From: Clostridium gelidum
Lineage (GTDB): Bacteria; Bacillota; Clostridia; Clostridiales; Clostridiaceae
Reading direction: 5' to 3'
Length of the DNA: 64,000 bases
Assembly (NCBI RefSeq): GCF_019977655.1
Contig: NZ_AP024849.1
Coordinates: forward strand, 1,893,001 to 1,957,000
Of this stretch, positions 8,619 to 17,743 are shown piece after piece. A model generated the notes under the pieces. The model made no database searches. It was not told the DNA's origin and saw only the letters and a list, made by a program, of their open reading frames with translations. Position 1 is the first letter of the stretch. The number at the start of each line of letters is the position of its first letter. Position numbers and translations under genes: made by a program.

Positions 8619-9512
8619 ATGAAAAGATTAGATAATAAGGGAAATGTCGCAATTATTTTATGCTTAGTAATTACTGCATTAATGGGTTTTGCAGCTTATG
8701 TAATTGATGTAGGAATGGTTTATGCAGAAAAAGAAAAATTAACAAATGCAATTGATTCAGCAGCTTTAGCTGCCATACTTGAACTGCCGAGTAATGATAT
8801 AAAAGCAAAGGCTGTAGCTGTAGATTATCTTCAAAAAAATAATGTAGATCCAAATCAGACTTCTATAGTTGTTGGAGTAGATCATAAAAGCATTCAAATA
8901 GAAGGTATCAAAAATGTAAAGCATTTGTTTGCTCCAATAATAGGCATAAACAGTAGCAATGTAAATGCTAAAACAAAAGCTGTACTTGCACCAGCAAAAT
9001 CAGTGAATAGTGGAATAAGACCCTTTGCGGTAGAAGCATACAACTTTCCATATGGAGAGCTCGTAACAATTAAAGAAGGTGCTGGAGATGGATATCATGG
9101 TAATTATGGTGCAGTTGCACTTGGTGGACAAGGTTCAAATGTTTTTAGAATAAATGCACTATACGGCTATAGTGGAACAATATCAGTAGGTGATTATATA
9201 AATACTGAACCAGGTAATATGGCAGGGGCTACTAATGATATAAATAATTATATTAACTCTGAACACAGCACTTTTGATAATTTTTCTAGAGATTCAATTA
9301 GGCTTTGGACAATACCTTTGGTAGATTCATTAACTGTAGATGGACGGAAGTCAGTATTAGTAGTGGGTTTCGCAGCATTTTATGTAGAAGGAGTAAAGGA
9401 TGTTTCGGGTAAGATTGAGATTAAAGGTAGATTTATTAAATATGTTTTAAATTCTAAGGTTGATGTAAATTTAAATGATACAGGGGTATATGGTGCAAAG
9501 CTGTCAAAGTAA
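8619..9512 (+). CDS. TadG/TadE-like pilus assembly protein
   Basis: 297 aa. It begins with a short leader and GNVAIILCLVITALMGFAAY, then GMVYAEKEKLTNAIDSAALA, the typical start of Flp-assembly TadG-like proteins (PF13400 type). It lacks the long von Willebrand factor A domain of proteobacterial TadG; instead it has a 200-residue extracellular region with Gly-rich segments. It follows tadE by 9 bp. A surface or minor-pilin role is expected from position and N terminus; the C-terminal domain is not recognised. Confidence 0.8.
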   Translation: MKRLDNKGNVAIILCLVITALMGFAAYVIDVGMVYAEKEKLTNAIDSAALAAILELPSNDIKAKAVAVDYLQKNNVDPNQTSIVVGVDHKSIQIEGIKNVKHLFAPIIGINSSNVNAKTKAVLAPAKSVNSGIRPFAVEAYNFPYGELVTIKEGAGDGYHGNYGAVALGGQGSNVFRINALYGYSGTISVGDYINTEPGNMAGATNDINNYINSEHSTFDNFSRDSIRLWTIPLVDSLTVDGRKSVLVVGFAAFYVEGVKDVSGKIEIKGRFIKYVLNSKVDVNLNDTGVYGAKLSK

Positions 9513-9543
9513 GCAGAGAACCAAAACAACCAAGGAGGTAGTT

Positions 9544-10533
9544 ATGAAAAGTACAGCACAAAAATTGATAGTGATATCTTTTGTTTTAGCATTATTTGCA
9601 GCAATGGCTGCTTTTTTATTCATGCAGTCTTTAAAATCACCAAAAGAAATAAATAAAAAGATAACTGTTTTAGTAGCAGCTGAAACAATACCTCCAAGAA
9701 CTCTTATAGATAAGAAAATGATTAAAGAAATTCAAGTGTCTGATGATTCTATTTTAGTTAATTATATTGATGATGCTTCAAAAGTTGTTGGAAAATATAC
9801 AAAGGAAACTGTTTTTAAAGATGAAGGTTTTTATGCTGATAAACTACTAGACAAGGATTCAAATGAACTTAGTTTAAAAATAGATAGTAATCATAGAGCA
9901 ATTTCTATTAGTGTTTCAGGTGATACAGGAGTTTCAGATTTGTTAAAACCAGGTGATAGTGTAGATATAATTACATTTATAGCTGAAAAACGGGATGGAG
10001 CAAAAATTGTTAACCCAAATATGGCAAAAACTATCTTGCAAAATATTGAGATTTTAGCAGTTGATAAACAACTTAATAGAGAAGAGAAAACAAATGATAA
10101 GGCACTTGATAAAGAGAAAACACTAACAAATTTTTTAGTAACATTATCAATTCCAACATCAGACATAGAAAAGCTAGTTCTTGGGCAAAGTATAGGAAGT
10201 ATTAAATTAGCTCTTAGACCATTAAAGGATGATAATAACATTTCTGAAACAAAGGGAACTACTTCAGAGGAATTGTATCTAAATGTTAATAGCGGTAATG
10301 ATAATACAACAGCTTCTAATAAGGCAAATAATTCAAGTAATATAACCAGTGAAAATAATAACAATGAAAATTATAAACCTTATACAGTAAAAAGTGGAGA
10401 TACATTAAAAAGTATTAGTAGAGAATTTTATAAAGATGAACATAAATATACAATTATAAAGGATGCAAACAATATACAAAATGAGAATTTAATTGTAACT
10501 GGCGAAGTAATTAAAATTCCAATACTACAGTAG
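9544..10533 (+). CDS. cpaB: CpaB/RcpC-like pilus assembly protein with C-terminal LysM domain
   Basis: 329 aa from the ATG at 9544 behind a perfect AGGAGGT. One N-terminal membrane helix (residues 7-27), then a SAF domain (ITVLVAAETIPPRTLIDKKM) and the RcpC-type region (GVSDLLKPGDSVDIITFI). After an Asn/Ser-rich linker, the last 50 residues form a LysM domain (YTVKSGDTLKSISREFYKD). In Gram-negatives CpaB works with the outer-membrane secretin; here there is none, and LysM could anchor the assembly to peptidoglycan. The domain order is seen; the anchoring role is inference. Confidence 0.9.
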   Translation: MKSTAQKLIVISFVLALFAAMAAFLFMQSLKSPKEINKKITVLVAAETIPPRTLIDKKMIKEIQVSDDSILVNYIDDASKVVGKYTKETVFKDEGFYADKLLDKDSNELSLKIDSNHRAISISVSGDTGVSDLLKPGDSVDIITFIAEKRDGAKIVNPNMAKTILQNIEILAVDKQLNREEKTNDKALDKEKTLTNFLVTLSIPTSDIEKLVLGQSIGSIKLALRPLKDDNNISETKGTTSEELYLNVNSGNDNTTASNKANNSSNITSENNNNENYKPYTVKSGDTLKSISREFYKDEHKYTIIKDANNIQNENLIVTGEVIKIPILQ

Positions 10534-10547
10534 TAGGGGGATACACA

Positions 10548-11714
10548 ATGAATAAGATTAAAATATTAATTGCAGATGACATTGAAGAAACTCGAAATGT
10601 CATAAAAAAAATATTGAGTATGCAGAAAGAAAATATTGAAGTTGTAGGAGAAGCAGCTAATGGTGAAGAGGTAATTAATCTTATACCAAAAGTAAAACCT
10701 GATGTAGTTCTAATGGATATCAATATGCCTGTATTAAATGGTTTAGAAGCTACTGAAAGAATAACAATGGAGTATCCGGGGGTTTTGGTAATTATTATGT
10801 CTGTTCAGGCTGAAAGTGAATACTTAAAGAAAGCAATGTTTCATGGTGCTAAGGAATATATAATTAAGCCTTTTAACTATGATGACTTAATTGAAACTAT
10901 AACAACAACTTACGAAAAGTACAGGGAAAGACAAGTAAAGATAGCAAGTAGTGTAGAAACAATAAGAGATGCAAATGTCATAGCTTTCTTTAGTTCAAAA
11001 GGTGGAGTGGGTAAGTCAATTTTATCCCTTAATACAGCAATTGTTTTAAGCAAAGAAGCTAATAAAAAAGTACTTCTTATAGATATGGATTTGCAGTTTG
11101 GTGATATATCTATGCTGGTTAATAAGTATAATCAAAAGAATATTCTACATGCAATAGATGATGGACAAATAGATTCTTATGAAAATATAAAACCTTATTT
11201 ATATAAATATAGTGATAATTTTGATATACTATTTGCTCCAGAAAAACCAGAGGCAGCAGAATATATAGCAAAAGAAACAGTTGAAAAGATAATGAAAATA
11301 ATTAAAAAGCAATATGATGTAATAGTTGTGGATACAGGTATTAATTTTAATGATAATACTCTTTACATTTTAGATATGGCACAAAAGATACTTATGGTGT
11401 CAACTATGGAAATTGTAGCTTTAAAGAATACAAAATTAGGACTTAAAGTTATGGATTCTCTTGGATATGACAAAGACAAGGTAAAGCTTGTTATAAATAG
11501 ATTTAATTCGAATTATGGAATAAGCAAAAAAGAAATAGAGGAAACCTTTAAAGATGGTGTTTTTTCATTTATACCAGATGAAGAAAAGAGTGTTGTTGTT
11601 TCAGTAAACAAAGGGTTACCATTATGTGATGATGATAAATATTATAAACTCAAAATAGGAAAGGCCATAGAGGTCATGTGTAAAGACTTGGAAAAGGGAT
11701 ATGAAAGAAGATAG
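10548..11714 (+). CDS. cpaE: CpaE/TadZ-like protein: receiver domain plus MinD-type ATPase
   Basis: 388 aa. Residues 1-120 are a response-regulator receiver with all key residues (ADDIE, phospho-acceptor Asp in VVLMDINMP, Ser in IIMSVQAE, Lys in YIIKPF). Residues 140-385 are a ParA/MinD-type ATPase with deviant Walker A FSSKGGVGKS and VLLIDMDLQFGD. CpaE/TadZ places the Tad machine in the cell. In many proteobacterial homologues the receiver is degenerate; here it looks able to be phosphorylated. It begins 14 bp after cpaB. Confidence 0.92.
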   Translation: MNKIKILIADDIEETRNVIKKILSMQKENIEVVGEAANGEEVINLIPKVKPDVVLMDINMPVLNGLEATERITMEYPGVLVIIMSVQAESEYLKKAMFHGAKEYIIKPFNYDDLIETITTTYEKYRERQVKIASSVETIRDANVIAFFSSKGGVGKSILSLNTAIVLSKEANKKVLLIDMDLQFGDISMLVNKYNQKNILHAIDDGQIDSYENIKPYLYKYSDNFDILFAPEKPEAAEYIAKETVEKIMKIIKKQYDVIVVDTGINFNDNTLYILDMAQKILMVSTMEIVALKNTKLGLKVMDSLGYDKDKVKLVINRFNSNYGISKKEIEETFKDGVFSFIPDEEKSVVVSVNKGLPLCDDDKYYKLKIGKAIEVMCKDLEKGYERR

Positions 11715-11722
11715 ACTATTAT

Positions 11723-11754
11723 ACTGACTTGCTATTTTTTTGAATATGCCTAAA
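11723..11754 (-). repeat. Relic end of the TTAGGCACA repeat family (between cpaE and cpaF)
   Basis: The stretch GACTTGCTATTTTTTTGAA followed by TATGCCTAA matches the inner-to-outer end of the dispersed repeat seen complete at 39656 and 50341. Only one end remains. It lies 2 bp before the cpaF ribosome binding site. Strand given is relative to the copy at 50341. Confidence 0.6.
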
Positions 11755-11768
11755 TAGGAGGAATTAGT

Positions 11769-13097
11769 ATGTCTCTTATAAAAAGATTAGAAGAAATAAA
11801 TGTAGATAAAAAAGCTAATAAGACAAGCGAAAGGGAGGTAGATCCTTATTATGAATTAAAGATGAAAATTCAAAATGGAGTGATTGAGGAGCTTGACATA
11901 GACTTTAATGAAATTTCCGAGAACAACGAGGAAGTGAAACAAAAAATTGATTATATTGTCAGCAAGCATATTGAAAAAGAATCACTAAATATGACGAATA
12001 GTCATAAGAAAAAAATAAAAGAAGAATTGTTAGATGAAATTATAGGATTTGGACCAATTACAGGATTGCTTGCAGATAATAATGTTACTGAAATTATGGT
12101 TAACGGTCCAGATCATGTTTATATTGAAAAAAGCGGAAAATTGGTGCTCACTGATGCTAAATTTAAAAATGATAATCATGTACTTCATGTTATTAAAAAA
12201 ATTGTAGCACCAATTGGAAGAAGAATAGATGAGAGCTCACCAATGGTAGATGCTAGACTTCCTAATGGCTCTAGAGTAAATGCTATAATACCGCCACTAG
12301 CCATTGATGGTCCCTCAATTACCATTAGAAAATTTTCTGAAGATCCATTTAAGGTAGAGGATTTGATTAGATTTGGTACATTGACCTCAAAGATGGGAGC
12401 ACTTATTAAAAACTGTGTAGAGGGAAGACTTAATATAGTTGTGTCTGGTGGGACAGGAAGTGGTAAAACAACTACATTAAATGTTCTTTCATCATTTATA
12501 CCTAATGATGAACGTATAGTAACTATCGAGGATGCAGCAGAACTTCAACTTTCTCAAGAACATGTGGTAAGACTTGAAACGCGCCCAATAAACGTAGAGG
12601 GGAAAGGCGAAGTTACAATAAGAGATTTAGTTAAAAATAGCTTAAGAATGCGTCCAGATAGAATTATTATAGGTGAGGTTCGTTCTGGAGAAGCTTTGGA
12701 TATGCTTCAAGCTATGAACACTGGTCATGATGGCTCGCTAACAACAGGTCATGCTAACACACCAAGAGATATGTTATCAAGGCTTGAAACCATGGTGCTT
12801 ATGTCAGGAATGAACCTTCCAATTAAAGCAATTAGAGATCAAGTAGCTTCAGCCATTGATGTAATTATTCAGCAATCAAGACTTATGGATGGAAGCAGAA
12901 GAATCACTCATATTACAGAAGTTCAAGGCATGGAGGGGGATGTGATTATCCTTCAGGATATATTTAAGTTTGAGCAAAGAGGCATTGATAACAACGGAAA
13001 GGTAAAAGGAGAATTTGTTTCAACAGGTATCATGCCAAAGTTTGTACAAAAGCTTAAGGACAAAGGAATAAGTATACCACCAGATATTTTGAATTAG
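11769..13097 (+). CDS. cpaF: CpaF/TadA secretion ATPase
   Basis: 442 aa, full length. After a helical N-terminal region the type II/IV secretion ATPase core has DEIIGFGPI, EIMVNG, Walker A SGGTGSGKTTTLN, the Asp box ERIVTIEDAAEL, Walker B RIIIGEVRSGEALDML and the His box TGHDGSLTTGHAN. It is the motor that drives Flp pilus polymerisation together with TadB and TadC. AGGAG precedes the ATG. Its TAG stop codon lies inside a copy of the dispersed repeat (13094-13139). Confidence 0.95.
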   Translation: MSLIKRLEEINVDKKANKTSEREVDPYYELKMKIQNGVIEELDIDFNEISENNEEVKQKIDYIVSKHIEKESLNMTNSHKKKIKEELLDEIIGFGPITGLLADNNVTEIMVNGPDHVYIEKSGKLVLTDAKFKNDNHVLHVIKKIVAPIGRRIDESSPMVDARLPNGSRVNAIIPPLAIDGPSITIRKFSEDPFKVEDLIRFGTLTSKMGALIKNCVEGRLNIVVSGGTGSGKTTTLNVLSSFIPNDERIVTIEDAAELQLSQEHVVRLETRPINVEGKGEVTIRDLVKNSLRMRPDRIIIGEVRSGEALDMLQAMNTGHDGSLTTGHANTPRDMLSRLETMVLMSGMNLPIKAIRDQVASAIDVIIQQSRLMDGSRRITHITEVQGMEGDVIILQDIFKFEQRGIDNNGKVKGEFVSTGIMPKFVQKLKDKGISIPPDILN

Positions 13098-13139
13098 GCA
13101 CATGAAAATGGACGTGTTATATTTTTGATTGTGCCTTAA
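13094..13139 (-). repeat. Minimal (internally deleted) copy of the TTAGGCACA repeat
   Basis: 46 bp with both ends: TTAGGCACATGAAAAT at the left and TTTTTGATTGTGCCTTAA at the right, folding into a hairpin. The centre present in the copies at 39656 and 50341 is gone. The repeat starts within the cpaF stop codon, so it sits inside the operon. Confidence 0.8.
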
Positions 13140-13180
13140 AGGATGTAAGGTTGTTAAGTGAAATTAAAGGAGGTGAAAGT

Positions 13181-14143
13181 ATGATATATGTAGCAGTAAT
13201 TTTAACATTTTTACTAGCATGGGCTTTCATTAGTGCTGTATTAATTATTTTCTTAAAAAAAGAAAAGCATATAGATAAGCTTAAATATTTCGATGAGGAT
13301 TACGTGCTTAAGGAAAAGTATCACAATGAAAAGAAAAATAGAGTGAGCATATTAAAGCCTTTATCACATTTAGTACCTAAGTCTAGGTTAAATGAAAAGA
13401 AAGATAAGAAGCGTGAAACAGAACTTATGAAAGCAGATTTACCTATTACATTAGAAGAACTCTTAGTTGTAAAAATACTTTCATCCTCTGCTTTTGCATT
13501 CTTAGCATTTGCAGTTTTTAAGGACTATTTCATTATTATTTTTGTGTACATTTTAATATGGAATGTGCCAAAGTTTATAATAAAAAAGAGAGCAAAAGAT
13601 AAAATTAAACTCTTTGACAGTCAATTAAATGAAGGAATAACTATAATCTCAAACTCTCTAAAAGCAGGGTATTCCTTCTTGCAAGCAGTAGCAGTAGTAT
13701 CAGAAGAAACTAGTGATCCCTTTTCAAAGGAATTTAAGAAATTGCTTAAGGAAATGAGCCTAGGAATCTCAGAAGAGGATGCTTTGAAAAATTTGCTAAG
13801 TCGTGTGGACTCAGAGGATCTTAGACTTATAATGAATGCTATTTTAATACAAAAGGACATAGGAGGAAATTTATCTGAGATATTAGATAATATATCAGAA
13901 ACCATAAGAGAAAGACAAAAGATAAAAAATGAGCTTAAGACATTAACAGCACAGGGAAAATTATCAGGATTGATTTTAATGCTTATGCCTGTTTTTTTAG
14001 GAATGACTATTTATCTTTTTAATCGCGAATATATGTTATTACTATTTACAACGTCTATTGGTTTATCTATGGTTGGAGGAGCTGTTGTTAGCGAGTTCTT
14101 TGGGTTATTAATGATAAGAAAAATTGTAAACATAGATATTTAG
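13181..14143 (+). CDS. tadB: TadB-like pilus assembly membrane protein
   Basis: 320 aa from the ATG at 13181, which follows AAAGGAGGTGA; a TTG further upstream is unlikely. One N-terminal helix, a pair of helices around residues 95-130, the T2SSF cytoplasmic helical domain (about 145-260: LNEGITIISNSLKAGYSFLQ ... EMSLGISEEDAL) and two C-terminal helices. This is the inner-membrane platform that couples to the CpaF ATPase. Its partner TadC follows at 14229. Confidence 0.92.
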   Translation: MIYVAVILTFLLAWAFISAVLIIFLKKEKHIDKLKYFDEDYVLKEKYHNEKKNRVSILKPLSHLVPKSRLNEKKDKKRETELMKADLPITLEELLVVKILSSSAFAFLAFAVFKDYFIIIFVYILIWNVPKFIIKKRAKDKIKLFDSQLNEGITIISNSLKAGYSFLQAVAVVSEETSDPFSKEFKKLLKEMSLGISEEDALKNLLSRVDSEDLRLIMNAILIQKDIGGNLSEILDNISETIRERQKIKNELKTLTAQGKLSGLILMLMPVFLGMTIYLFNREYMLLLFTTSIGLSMVGGAVVSEFFGLLMIRKIVNIDI

Positions 14144-14228
14144 ATATAGGTAAAAAAATAAGGTGAATATTCATAACCAAGTTACTGTTTAATCTCTTTA
14201 AAAGCTCTTAAAGAAAGGAGGGAAGGAC

Positions 14229-15149
14229 ATGCTTTATATTGCAATATTTATATTCTTTTTATCAATATTTTCTTTGTTGTATGGAATATTTTCAATTTTA
14301 AATAAAAATAAAATTGAAATCGAAAAAAGGATTAATCAGATTCAAGAGCTTCATAGAATAAATGAGGACAAAATTGAAAGTAAGTCTTTTTCAGAAAGGA
14401 CCATGAAACCTTTTTATCAAAGCTTAAGTAAGTATTTACTTAAGATGACTCCAAGCCATAAAATTGTAATGCTTAATAAAAGATTGGAGAAAGCAGGGCT
14501 TTTAAAAAATACTACTATAGAAAAATGGTTATTTAAGAAGAGCATGCTTTTATTAGCATTATCAACAATAATAGGACTATTATCTTTTATGGTTGATCCG
14601 AATATTATCAAGGCTGTTTTTATTGGATTGCTTATTGCATTATCTGTAAATACTTTCTTCAACTTTTATTTATCAAAAAGAATTGAAACAAGAAAAAAGA
14701 TAATTTTAAAGGATTTACCTTATACTTTGGATTTAATTACAGTTAGTGTAGAAGCAGGTCTATCTTTTGATGGGGCTTTGGCTAGGGTTATAAGTAATAT
14801 AAGTGGAGAACTTTGTGATGAATTTGCAAAGAGCCTTAAAGAAATCAGAATGGGAATAGAACGTAAGGTAGCGCTTAGGAGTATGAGTGACCGTTGTGAT
14901 GTAAAGGCACTTTCTATGCTTGTTACTTCTATAATTCAGGCAGATGAATTAGGGGTAAGCTTAAGCAGAGTACTGAGAATTGAATCTGAAAATTTGAGAG
15001 AGAATAGGAAACAAGTAGCGCGTGAAAAAGCTATGAAAGCTCCTATTAAGATGTTGTTTCCATTAGTATTCTTTATATTTCCAACTATCTTTGTAATTAT
15101 CTTAGGTCCAGCTGTTATAAGAATGATTACTATATTTACTAAGGGGTGA
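14229..15149 (+). CDS. tadC: TadC-like pilus assembly membrane protein
   Basis: 306 aa, ATG at 14229 behind GAAAGGAGGG. N-terminal helix, helix pair at about 95-140, T2SSF domain (LPYTLDLITVSVEAGLSFDG ... EIRMGIERKVAL ... IIQADELGVSLSRVLRI) and a C-terminal helix. It is paralogous to TadB and forms the second half of the platform. It is 6 bp from the DUF192 gene, so the two are probably cotranscribed. Confidence 0.92.
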   Translation: MLYIAIFIFFLSIFSLLYGIFSILNKNKIEIEKRINQIQELHRINEDKIESKSFSERTMKPFYQSLSKYLLKMTPSHKIVMLNKRLEKAGLLKNTTIEKWLFKKSMLLLALSTIIGLLSFMVDPNIIKAVFIGLLIALSVNTFFNFYLSKRIETRKKIILKDLPYTLDLITVSVEAGLSFDGALARVISNISGELCDEFAKSLKEIRMGIERKVALRSMSDRCDVKALSMLVTSIIQADELGVSLSRVLRIESENLRENRKQVAREKAMKAPIKMLFPLVFFIFPTIFVIILGPAVIRMITIFTKG

Positions 15150-15155
15150 ATACAC

Positions 15156-15488
15156 ATGGTTAAAACATTAGTATATGAATGCGTGAGCATAGCTAAAATA
15201 TTTGTAGCAGATAGTTTTATAAAAAGATTTTTAGGGTTTATGTTTCGGAAAGAGCCACATCATGAAGCTATTTTGATTAAGCCTTGTAACAGTATTCATA
15301 CATTTTTTATGAGATTTTCTATTGATGTATTATTTATTAATGAGAATATGGAAGTAATTAAAAAAATAGAGGGTATTAAACCAGGAAAAGTTATAATGCC
15401 ACAGAAAAAAAGTACAATGGTTATAGAAGGTAGGGAAGGAATATTTAAAAATATTAAAGAGGGAAAGAAACTTATAATGCTAAAGTAA
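15156..15488 (+). CDS. DUF192 family protein at the end of the Tad operon
   Basis: 110 aa, with the DUF192 hallmarks: RFLGFMFRKE near residue 25, CNSIHTFFMRFSIDVLFI, and the closing MVIEGREGIFKNIKEGKKL. DUF192 proteins are small beta-barrel proteins of unknown function that often lie next to Tad loci in Gram-positives. There is no signal peptide here, unlike many family members. It starts 6 bp after tadC and is the last gene before the terminator at 15580. Confidence 0.88.
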   Translation: MVKTLVYECVSIAKIFVADSFIKRFLGFMFRKEPHHEAILIKPCNSIHTFFMRFSIDVLFINENMEVIKKIEGIKPGKVIMPQKKSTMVIEGREGIFKNIKEGKKLIMLK

Positions 15489-15579
15489 AATGAACATTAG
15501 AAAAAGTGTCTTAGCTCAAAAAGAATTAATGAATGTGAATAAATATATGTTGAGTTTAATGATATTTAATCATATGAAA

Positions 15580-15614
15580 GAAAACAACAGACAAGAATAT
15601 TGGTCTGTTATTTT
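15580..15614. terminator. Bidirectional terminator after the Tad operon
   Basis: Stem AACAGAC/GTCTGTT (15586-15592 with 15603-15609), extended with one mismatch to GAAAA...TTTTC. It ends the Tad operon from the left and the HTH gene from the right. Confidence 0.8.
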
Positions 15615-15723
15615 CTTTAATGTGCATTATAAGACGTACTTATAAGTACTTCATTTTTTCACTAATTTAAGCAAATTGAATTTTCAATAAATGAATAAGA
15701 TAAATAATTATAAAAATATTTCC

Positions 15724-17256
15724 TTAAACAAGTTGTTTTTTTAAAACATCTATCTGATGTTCAAGCCATTTTACAATATCTTTTTTATTCTTATCTACAG
15801 GAGAAATATGTTCCCAAGATTCTCTAAAATGTTCTTCAAGGGCATAGACAATCATAGGCTCTTTAATTGATACTGCCAAATTTGAATATTCAATATAAAC
15901 TCTATGTTTTTCTTTGATAATAAATGAAGTGATATTTTTACCATTGTTATAAGACAGTTCATTAATAAGAGCAAATTTGTAATTATCATATGTTATTATT
16001 AAATTAATTATATTTTGTATAATTACAATTATATCTCCAATCTCTAAATCAATTGTATTAATACAAATTGGGAAATTAAATGAAAGTTGTTTGCTTTTAA
16101 TTATCTTTTGGATAGAGTTTAAGGTATATATATTAAAATATTCATAATACTGTAGATTGGACAAAAAAGTATTTAGGCGGCAGTTATGTAGTTCTAATTC
16201 TTTTATTAGCTGATTATTAGTAAACGGTAGTTTCTCTAATAATTTCTTAAACAGTATGCTTGGAATAGTTAATAAGCTAAGACTATCTTTAAATAAAAAC
16301 TGATTTCCTGCTCTTTTTTCACTTTCATCCAAGGAATCTATGTATTCTAAACTTTTATTTAAAGTATAGTATTTGACTAAGGATTTAGAAGAATTTAAAA
16401 GAATAGCATTAAAATTATTACTTAAAATATCAATACCAACCTGATTTTCTATATAAAACGCACTGTCTATTCCAAAACTTGGAGTTGTTGAAAGAATGCT
16501 TAAAGCACCTATACTTGGAATAATAGTAGATTCTCTACCAAAATCAAATGTATCATAGGCTTTATAGTAATAAAGTAAGAAATGACCTGTTTCTATTAAT
16601 GGTTGAAGGAATTTTATAAAGTTTATTGTTGCAGTTAGGTTACAGGTTAATTTGAATAGAAATTTTACAGTATAACCATTTCTTAATGCCTTTAAAACAA
16701 CATCTCTCAAGCATATAAAATCGTCATAAAAATTTGTTGCATTTATATTGCTGTTACATGACATATAAATTACATTATTGTTTATACATTTTTCTTTTAT
16801 AGCTATTTCAATTAAAGATAACATAGCTGATATAATATTTTTACGCCCAATAATAATATTATTTTCTTTTGATAAATTAATTCTTTGAATAGACTTAAGG
16901 TTCGAGTTTTTTTTACCAAGTGCTGCTTTTTTTGATTCCAAAGAACATCCCTGGGATTCTAAAAGAGCCTTCATTATTCTATCTTTTGTATCTACGGTTT
17001 TATCTATATTTACAGAAATTATATTAATAACTTCATTTAAATGTTGTTCTTGAAAAGAATTTAGAACATTTTGAGAAAGGAATAAGGCTATATTTTCTAT
17101 ATAATTTGAATGATATAAAGGAATTCTTTTTTCGTGCATCCAACGACTTATTAGTGAGGAGTCTACATTAATTGCCTTAGATAATCGATTATTGCTGATA
17201 TCCAATGCTGAAAGTAACAAGTGAAGGCACTCTCCAAATTTAATTTTTGTAATCAT
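15724..17256 (-). CDS. Large HTH protein of unknown family, probable transcriptional regulator
   Basis: 510 aa. Residues 5-60 form a helix-turn-helix of XRE style (LLLSALDISNNRLSKAINVD, then SSLISRWMHEKRIP). The remaining 450 residues are mixed helix/strand with many Ile and Asn; I recognise no domain. A conserved-looking middle block reads FDFGRESTIIPSIGALSIL. It is transcribed away from the HD-GYP gene, sharing a 490-bp upstream region. A perfect ATTGTC-GT-GACAAT palindrome lies 36 bp before its start, suggesting self-regulation. Its ligand and targets are unknown. Confidence 0.7.
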   Translation of the reverse strand: MITKIKFGECLHLLLSALDISNNRLSKAINVDSSLISRWMHEKRIPLYHSNYIENIALFLSQNVLNSFQEQHLNEVINIISVNIDKTVDTKDRIMKALLESQGCSLESKKAALGKKNSNLKSIQRINLSKENNIIIGRKNIISAMLSLIEIAIKEKCINNNVIYMSCNSNINATNFYDDFICLRDVVLKALRNGYTVKFLFKLTCNLTATINFIKFLQPLIETGHFLLYYYKAYDTFDFGRESTIIPSIGALSILSTTPSFGIDSAFYIENQVGIDILSNNFNAILLNSSKSLVKYYTLNKSLEYIDSLDESEKRAGNQFLFKDSLSLLTIPSILFKKLLEKLPFTNNQLIKELELHNCRLNTFLSNLQYYEYFNIYTLNSIQKIIKSKQLSFNFPICINTIDLEIGDIIVIIQNIINLIITYDNYKFALINELSYNNGKNITSFIIKEKHRVYIEYSNLAVSIKEPMIVYALEEHFRESWEHISPVDKNKKDIVKWLEHQIDVLKKQLV

Positions 17257-17291
17257 AATAATTCACCTTTCTAAAATAAATAGTCAATACA

Positions 17292-17305
17292 ATTGTCGTG
17301 ACAAT
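17292..17305. promoter_or_regulatory. Palindrome ATTGTC-GT-GACAAT, candidate operator
   Basis: Perfect 6-bp half-sites around a 2-bp centre, 36 bp upstream of the HTH gene start. The same half-site returns in the larger inverted repeat at 17438-17507, which supports a real binding motif. Confidence 0.5.
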
Positions 17306-17437
17306 ATGATAAAAATACTGTAAATTTTATCATTTTTGACATATAATTATGAATATTAATTACAAAAAATACTAAATACATAATATCATTAAAGCCTATA
17401 AAGTAACAATATAATTATTCCATAAAAAGGTTAAATT

Positions 17438-17507
17438 AATTGTCTAATCCACAATATATATATGTTAATCAAAGTAAATTGGACATTATATTGTATATTA
17501 GACAATT
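17438..17507. promoter_or_regulatory. Inverted repeat AATTGTCTAAT ... ATTAGACAATT between divergent genes
   Basis: Two exact 11-bp arms (17438-17448 and 17497-17507) separated by 48 bp, between the HTH gene and the HD-GYP gene. The arms contain the ATTGTC half-site of 17292. The spacing suits two operators bridged by a looping or dimeric repressor better than a terminator. Confidence 0.45.
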
Positions 17508-17743
17508 GTTTTATATCTTTTTATAGTTTAATCACGATATAAAATTCATTGTTAAAAGTAGGTGTTTTAAAAGTTACTGCTGTAACAGTAAGTTAGACAT
17601 TGTTTTCTTAATTTAATCACAAAGACATGAGTGGAGGGATTAAATGACCAAAAAGAAATTTCATGAAAGGATATAAGAATTATGTTTGAGCATAGAACAA
17701 AAATAGAAATGGATTATTAATATACAGATACAAGGTGGTTAAA

